From contig JAVHZZ010000003.1 of the NCBI GenBank assembly GCA_036250195.1, positions 19,182,504 to 19,246,503 on the forward strand: a DNA stretch of 64,000 nucleotides, read 5' to 3'. The stretch comes from Mixophyes australis. Taxonomy: Eukaryota; Chordata; Amphibia; Anura; Limnodynastidae. A program made the position numbers and the translations under genes. The notes beneath the pieces are model-generated. The model searched no databases. It saw nothing but the letters and a program-made list of their open reading frames with translations, and was not told where the DNA came from. The first letter of the stretch is position 1. Each line of letters starts with the position of its first letter. Of the stretch, positions 58,553 to 64,000 are shown piece by piece.

Positions 58553-61546
58553 ATGGATTCAAAGCAGTCCACATATGATCTAAATGAGCAACCAGGTTCT
58601 GTCACCAGTCCTGATGTTAGTGTTCCCAGTACGTCATCTGGCCAAGGCGATGTCAAACAACAGAGTGTTTTCAAATTAGTGCAAAAAACAAAAACCAAAA
58701 AAAAATTTACTGTATTGAAGCGAAAAAGAAGTGTAACTGAGCAAAAGTTAAGTGACGATAAAAAAAAAATTGCAAGCATGCCATTCTACACACGCAGTGG
58801 CAAAGAGAGAATGAGGCCTTCACCTTTGGCTATTAGTGGCAGATCCCAAAAAGTTACCCAGGCTACAATTGGTGCACAACTACTGTTACGCGTCAAAGCT
58901 GAGCTGCAAGATAACAGTGAGGCATTACAGGAGAATATTTGCTCTGATTCACAAATGACAACAATCCCTGTGGAGAGTCCATCCAACAGTGGGATGTCTA
59001 ATCGTGAGCATTCTGCTGATGTGTGCCTTAATAGCCCGAGTGTAGCCGGTGATACCCAAATTGAGGATGCCACTTTGGAATTAGAAGAGGATGAGGGGGA
59101 GATTTGTGTAGGCGACGAGGGCGCTAATGAGGATGTTGATGAGGATGAGGTTGTTTGTGTAAGTCCTGCACCAGTGGCAGCAGTTCTGGCACGTGACAAG
59201 AAAAAGGCCATTGTCATGCCTGGGCATAAAACAAAAAAATCCACTTCTTATGTGTGGAATTATTTCTACCCAAATCCAGACAACAATTGTATAGCCATTT
59301 GTAGTGTATGTGAAGCCACAGTCAGTCGAGGGAGGGACCTTAACCATCTTGGAACCTCGTCTATGTTACGCCATTTAACGAGAGTTCATGGCAAAGTGTT
59401 GGGAAAAGCTGAAAGTTCTTCCCAAAAGAATACAAGCACTCCCTCATCAGCTAAGACCCTCCGCTCACCGACATACCGACGGCTACAAAATACACCCACC
59501 ACACCATCCTCATCAATATCCTCAGTAGCGCTCGGAGTTAGCCCGGCATCCCACTTAAGGCTGGATGACTCCGGCACTATTATTGATTCCTCTGAAGAAA
59601 GCGTTAGTCCTGCTGCTGCTGTTGCTGCTGCTGGGGGTGAATCGTCATCCCAGAGGCAGGTGAATAAAATGAGCAGTCCTACATTTCAGCAATTAACTGT
59701 GAAACAATCATTTGCGAGGGGAAGCAAATATGACAGCAGTCACCCAGTCGCCAAGCGAATCACAGACGCCATGGCTGCAATGTTAGTGTTAGATCTGCGT
59801 CCAATCTCCACAATAAACGCAGCTGGTTTTTCACAGTTAATTGAGGTTTTGTGTCCGCGTTACAGAATTCCATCGCGACACCATTTCTCCCGTAAAGCTA
59901 TTCCACAACTATACCAAAAAGTGTGTAAAAATGTAGAGATTGCGCTGAAAAATGCCATTCTGCCCACTGTTCACTTAACCACAGATATGTGGACAAGTGG
60001 AAGTGGCCAAACCAAAGACTATATGACTGTGACAGCCCACTGGGTTGGTCATTCACCTTCACCAGCAGGAACAGCAGCAGCATGTACACCACTACGTAAC
60101 ATTTGTCACAGGCAGGCCACTCTTTGTATCACCGGCTTCACTAACAGGCATACGGCTGACAATTTGTTACGCAAACTGAGAGATGTGATTGATGCATGGC
60201 TTATACCACTCGGACTCTCCCCAGGGTATGTCATTTCAGATAACGCCAACAATATAGTGCGAGCATTACAGCTGGGTGATTTCCAACATATTCCCTGTTT
60301 TGCTCACACCATCAACTTGGTGGTGCAGAGCTTCCTACGAAATAACCGTGAGGTGCAGGAGATGCTTTCGGTGGCCCGTAAAATTTCAGGCCATTTCAGG
60401 CATTCAGCCACAGCATGTAGGAGATTACAGCAGCTCCAAGAGCAGTTTAACTTGCCCTGCCACCAACTTAAGCAAGAGGTGGTAACTCGGTGGAATTCCA
60501 CCCTGTACATGCTTCAGAGGATGGAGGAACAGCGCAAAGCCATCCAAGCATATTGCACAAGTCATGACATTGGGAAAGGAGGGGGGATGTATTTCACTCT
60601 TGCACAGTGGGGAATCCTTTCAGTGCTGTGCAAGGTGCTGAAACCATTTGAAGTTGTGACATGTGAGGTCAGTGCAGACTCTGCTAGTTTGAGCCAAGTC
60701 ATTCCTTTAATTAGACTATTGGAAAAGCAGCTTGAGAAAATGAAGGAGGAGCTGAAAGCAAGCAATTCAGCAAAGTATGTTGGCCTTGTCGATCAAGTAC
60801 TTAATTCGCTTCACAATGATCCTCGAGTTATTAAGATCTTGAACTCGGATCAGTACGTTTTGGCCACTGTGCTTGATCCAAGGTTTAAAACCTACATTGA
60901 GTCTTTACTTGTAAATGAGCGAGATGTGAACTTTTGCAAGGAGCTATTGCTCAGCAAGTTGGCCGCTGAACTGGGCCTCGGCTTGACGATGTGTCCTCCT
61001 TCACTTTCTCAAGCTGTTGCTCGTAAAAAATTAAATTTCCAAAAAAGAAGCAGGGAAGACACAGGGGGCAGACCAGAACAATTTAACATCTGGGCTGGTT
61101 TGAAGTATTTTTCAAAAAAATGTGTCACTTTGCCCATAACTCCATCCAATATGAGTATAAACATGCAAAGGATGGTGGAGGATTACTTTCAAGAGGTAGT
61201 TGATATGGAAATGTCAGACAGTCCCTTTCCTTACTGGGAAGAAAAGCAGGCCATTTGGAAACCCATGTACAAACTTGCTTTGCAATACCTAAGCTGCCCA
61301 CCCTCCAGTGTGTACTCTGAACGAGTGTTCAGCACAGCAGGGAACTTAGTCAGTGATCGCTGTAGAAGGTTACTTCCCAAAAATGTGGAGAAAATGATGT
61401 TTATAAAAATGAACTACATCTTCCACGAGGAAGGCCTTCACCATCCAAGACATCCAAGCACTGACTGTTCTCTAATGGCGGATTCAAGCGGCGATGAATT
61501 GATAGTCTGTGATGATGACGTACACACTGATGAGGGTGAGGATTAA
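58553..61546 (+). CDS. hAT transposase with BED zinc finger (997 aa), intact
   Basis: Predicted cut-and-paste DNA transposase acting in the nucleus on the element's ends. Layout: a 215-residue low-complexity N-terminus with Lys-rich and then acidic stretches (ELEEDEGEI, EDVDEDEVV); a BED-type zinc finger with the YVWNYF aromatic start at about 233, Cys250, Cys253, His274 and His279; a Ser/Thr-rich linker; and the RNase H-like catalytic domain with Asp478 (TDMWTS), Asp563 (ISDNANN), the C582-x2-H585 motif (PCFAHTINL), R646-W-N-S-T, and Glu923 (SERVFSTAG) next to the C-terminal dimerisation region (PYWEEKQAIWKPMYKLALQY). All three catalytic acids are present and no stop interrupts the frame. 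The start is the first Met after the satellite array. The family includes domesticated ZBED proteins, but flanking transposon ends argue for an element gene. It is longer than most relatives, mainly at the N-terminus. Confidence 0.93.
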   Translation: MDSKQSTYDLNEQPGSVTSPDVSVPSTSSGQGDVKQQSVFKLVQKTKTKKKFTVLKRKRSVTEQKLSDDKKKIASMPFYTRSGKERMRPSPLAISGRSQKVTQATIGAQLLLRVKAELQDNSEALQENICSDSQMTTIPVESPSNSGMSNREHSADVCLNSPSVAGDTQIEDATLELEEDEGEICVGDEGANEDVDEDEVVCVSPAPVAAVLARDKKKAIVMPGHKTKKSTSYVWNYFYPNPDNNCIAICSVCEATVSRGRDLNHLGTSSMLRHLTRVHGKVLGKAESSSQKNTSTPSSAKTLRSPTYRRLQNTPTTPSSSISSVALGVSPASHLRLDDSGTIIDSSEESVSPAAAVAAAGGESSSQRQVNKMSSPTFQQLTVKQSFARGSKYDSSHPVAKRITDAMAAMLVLDLRPISTINAAGFSQLIEVLCPRYRIPSRHHFSRKAIPQLYQKVCKNVEIALKNAILPTVHLTTDMWTSGSGQTKDYMTVTAHWVGHSPSPAGTAAACTPLRNICHRQATLCITGFTNRHTADNLLRKLRDVIDAWLIPLGLSPGYVISDNANNIVRALQLGDFQHIPCFAHTINLVVQSFLRNNREVQEMLSVARKISGHFRHSATACRRLQQLQEQFNLPCHQLKQEVVTRWNSTLYMLQRMEEQRKAIQAYCTSHDIGKGGGMYFTLAQWGILSVLCKVLKPFEVVTCEVSADSASLSQVIPLIRLLEKQLEKMKEELKASNSAKYVGLVDQVLNSLHNDPRVIKILNSDQYVLATVLDPRFKTYIESLLVNERDVNFCKELLLSKLAAELGLGLTMCPPSLSQAVARKKLNFQKRSREDTGGRPEQFNIWAGLKYFSKKCVTLPITPSNMSINMQRMVEDYFQEVVDMEMSDSPFPYWEEKQAIWKPMYKLALQYLSCPPSSVYSERVFSTAGNLVSDRCRRLLPKNVEKMMFIKMNYIFHEEGLHHPRHPSTDCSLMADSSGDELIVCDDDVHTDEGED

Positions 61547-61714
61547 GCTGAAGATGATGCCGATAACATCTTTTTAAAACTTTCTATGTAAGTGTAGGGT
61601 GCAATCTACCCCCAAAGAGGAAAGGGACTTGTGGCATTTCCATATCACATACCATCTTGAAAGGCTGCTGTTAGGGCAATGTATCCTTAAGGGTAGGGTG
61701 TCATAGACAGAGTG

Positions 61715-62440
61715 ACCCTAAACTGGCTTTGTCCATTTTTCATAATATTGTACAGTCTATAATGGCTGAATTTTTGGGTATTTTATACAAGTGGAGGGGG
61801 GCCTAGAGAGACAGAAACCAAACTGGCTTTTTCCATGTCAATTAATATTGTACAGTCTATAATGGCTGAATTTTTTGGTATTTTATACAAGTGGAGGGGG
61901 GCCTAGAGAGACAGAGTGACCCCAAACTGTCTTTCTCCATGTCAATTAATATTGTACAGTCTATAATGGCTGAATTTTTTAGTATTTTATACAAGTGGAG
62001 GGGGGCCTAGAGAGACAGAAACCAAACTGGCTTTCTCCATGTCAATTAATATTGTACAGTCTATAATGGCTGAATTTTTTGGTATTTTATACAAGTGGAG
62101 GGGGGCCTAGAGAGACAGAGTGACCCCAAACTGTCTTTCTCCATGTCAATTAATATTGTACAGTCTATAATGGCTGAATTTTTTAGTATTTTATACAAGT
62201 GGAGGGGGGCCTAGAGAGACAGAAACCAAACTGGCTTTCTCCATGTCAATTAATATTGTACAGTCTATAATGGCTGAATTTTTTGGTATTTTATACAAGT
62301 GGAGGGGGGCCTTGAGAGACAGAAACCAAACTGGCTTTCTCCATGTCAATTAATATTGTACAGTCTATAATGGCTGAATTTTTTGGTATTTTATACAAGT
62401 GGAGGGGGGCCTTGAGAGACAGAAACCAAACTGGCTTTTT
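61715..62440. repeat. 100/104-bp satellite, about 7 units, downstream of the transposase
   Basis: TACAGTCTATAATGGCTGAA recurs at 61751, 61851, 61955, 62055, 62159, 62259 and 62359, steps of 100, 104, 100, 104, 100 and 100. The 104-bp units carry GAGTGACCCC in place of GAAACC, so an alternating two-unit structure was amplified. The sequence is unrelated by eye to the upstream 100-bp satellite. Confidence 0.96.
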
Positions 62441-62833
62441 CCATTTCTTTACATATTTAACTATAAGTGTAGGGTGTAATATACATTCAAAGACGATGGC
62501 TGCATTGCCAATATGCATAGATGGAGAGGAAGACAATCTGTTTTGTGTGTAGAATAGGCCTACCAACGAAGAATTAAACTGTTTTTTTGGATGATTTATT
62601 ACCTCAACAATTAGATTACTTGTCTCTAAAACAGTTGGAGCACTAAATTGGGTTAATTTAGGCCCAAAAACATGGATTTTCCCAAAAAATAGCAAAACAA
62701 AACCAAACAAAACCAAAACCAAAACCAAAACACGCAATGGAGGTTTTGCAAAACCAAAACCAAAACCAAAACACGACGGTAATCCAGATCCAAAACCGAA
62801 TCCAAAACCAAAACACGGGGGTCAGTGACCATC

Positions 62834-62837
<4 letters not shown>

Positions 62838-62864
<27 letters not shown>
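62838..62864. repeat. (AT)n microsatellite, hAT target
   Basis: The TA run continues the one at 56361-56377 on the other side of the hAT element. Confidence 0.93.
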
Positions 62865-62872
<8 letters not shown>

Positions 62873-62957
62873 GTGTAAACACAGCCAACTCTCTATATAA
62901 TATCCCTGGATCTTGGTCAGAACATTATTCGCATGTGCCAATTGTCTCTAATATCCA

Positions 62958-63290
62958 GTCATCATCATCATTTATATAGCGCCACTAATTTCACAGCGCT
63001 GTACAGAGAACTCACTCACATCAGTCCCTGTCCCACAGGGCTTACAGTCTAAATTCCCTAATATACACACACAGACAGACACACATAGACAGACTAGGGT
63101 CAATCTAATAGCAGCTAATTAACCTACCAGTATGTTTTTAGATTGTGGGAGGAAACCGGAGCACCCGAAGGAAACCCACGCAAACACGGGGAGAACATAC
63201 AAACTCCTCACAGATAAGGCCATGGTCGGGAATCAAACTCATGACCCCAGTGCTGTGAGGCAGAAGTGCTAACCACTGAGCCACCGTACA
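62958..63290 (-). mobile_element. tRNA-derived SINE, minus orientation
   Basis: Full-length family member on the minus strand. The A box lies at 63273-63283 (complement CCACTGAGCCA), followed by the B-box region, the TTTCCTTCGGGTGCTCCGG body and GAATTTAGACTGTAAGCC, with the (GAT)n tail at 62958-62970. Confidence 0.92.
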
Positions 63291-63878
63291 GTCACAAGAT
63301 TTAATGACTTTTATCCCCGTTATTTAATCTTGATAATAATTGATCATAAGCGCAGTACAACTGCTATCCTCTTCTTAATATTTTCTTATTTTCTCGACAT
63401 TATACAAGAATATTTATTGAAGAGGGGTATATGAAATGTGAAAAGCACACTGTAATTACAGTCAGTCAGCATGGCATGATGGGCATTGTAATACTTCGGA
63501 GCTCCGCCGAGAGAGTATGGCAATTTTAGTTTCACCGGCTCAGCAGCTAAGTGTCCCTGGAAAATATTTTGGTAACTAGGAAAGTTGACTAACCATTGAT
63601 TGGTGTTGTGAAACCCTGCAGCACACTGCAATTTGCAGGGGTGACAGTGTGATGTGTTGTTACCAAATAACAAGGTCACATATTCAGTAACAAACACATT
63701 GTTAACTTAGGAGTCAATTTATGAAGCCGCGAACAGCCCAAAATGGTAGCTCTACTTCCAATACATCAAGGGGTTAAAGCAAAGATGTTTTGCCCTCCTT
63801 AACCTATTATATGCTGGTGACAGGGACATTTATGGGGACTGCGACCCTACCCAATTAACAATAATAATATGGCTTTTA
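63291..63878. other. Unassigned sequence
   Basis: No feature recognised. The 103-aa minus frame at 63386-63697 has no known domain. Confidence 0.45.
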
Positions 63879-64000
63879 GGGCTAGATTTACTAAGCTGCG
63901 GGTTTGAAAAAGTGGGGATGTTGCCTATAGCAACCAATCAGATTCTAGCTGTCATTTTGTAGAAGGTACTAAATAAATGAAAGGTAGAATGTGATTGGTT
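63879..64000. mobile_element. Palindromic MITE, copy 3, cut by window edge
   Basis: GGGCTAGATTTACTAAGCTG through CAACCAATCAGATTC, matching copy 1. The right arm starts at AATGTGATTGGTT and runs off the window. Confidence 0.82.

Larger units (their letters stand above)
56378..62837 (+). mobile_element. Complete autonomous-type hAT transposon (6.46 kb)
   Basis: Ends TAGAGATGG and CCATCTCTA form a perfect 9-bp inverted repeat that fits the hAT terminal pattern. The flanking 8 bp are atatatat on both sides (56370-56377, 62838-62845). Because the target is a TA microsatellite, the duplication alone is weak evidence, but both short relatives have matching ends with informative 8-bp duplications. 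The left subterminal region has dyads (GGTTCTCCGAGAACC; GTACCGAGCTGAGCAGCTCGGTAC). The right one has many CCAAAAC words. Inside lie an 18-unit satellite, the transposase gene and a 7-unit satellite. Confidence 0.94.

Noticed and set aside
58553..61546. Domesticated host ZBED gene rather than a transposase
   Set aside because: The frame is enclosed by terminal inverted repeats shared with non-autonomous copies that have clear target duplications, and all catalytic residues are kept.

Overview
The window is vertebrate-type, repeat-dominated nuclear DNA, most likely from an anuran amphibian. This is inferred from the mix of CR1/L2-group LINE tails, a tRNA-derived SINE ending in (GAT)n, a sushi-ichi type chromovirus, many hAT-type elements, and long AT-, GA- and GT-rich simple repeats. 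I recognise no host protein-coding exon. The only long intact reading frame is a transposase.

Layout. 1-15 kb: a small non-autonomous hAT relative, a 28-bp minisatellite, L2-group and CR1-like LINE remains and several MITEs. 15.5-18.5 kb: a MITE with a perfect 8-bp target duplication, then a SINE split by a 1.8-kb terminal-inverted-repeat element that carries a 387-bp perfect inverted repeat. 19.1-29.3 kb: a roughly 40-bp GT-rich minisatellite in three arrays alternating with three copies of a roughly 540-bp unique block. The middle array is interrupted by a 5.6-kb Ty3/sushi-type LTR retrotransposon (21458-27056; TSD ACAGC) with nearly identical LTRs but broken gag and pol. 29.3-56 kb: mostly unassigned sequence dotted with non-autonomous elements, many with 8-bp duplications, and LINE/SINE fragments. 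56.4-62.8 kb: a complete hAT transposon with an intact 997-residue BED-finger transposase, flanked inside its ends by two different satellite arrays of about 100-bp period. 63-64 kb: a SINE and a truncated palindromic MITE.

How the parts relate. The 56.4-kb hAT element is the plausible mobiliser of its short relatives at 137-763 and 43575-44104, which share its termini. The LTR retrotransposon appears built for self-priming: the ten bases just inside its 5' LTR are complementary to ten bases about 30 bp downstream of a TATA-like box in the LTR. The minisatellite core resembles a segment of the inverted-repeat arm about 0.9 kb upstream, which suggests that the arrays were seeded from mobile-element DNA.

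Limits: everything was read by eye without alignments or searches. Family names rest on motifs, and boundaries without a stated target duplication are approximate.
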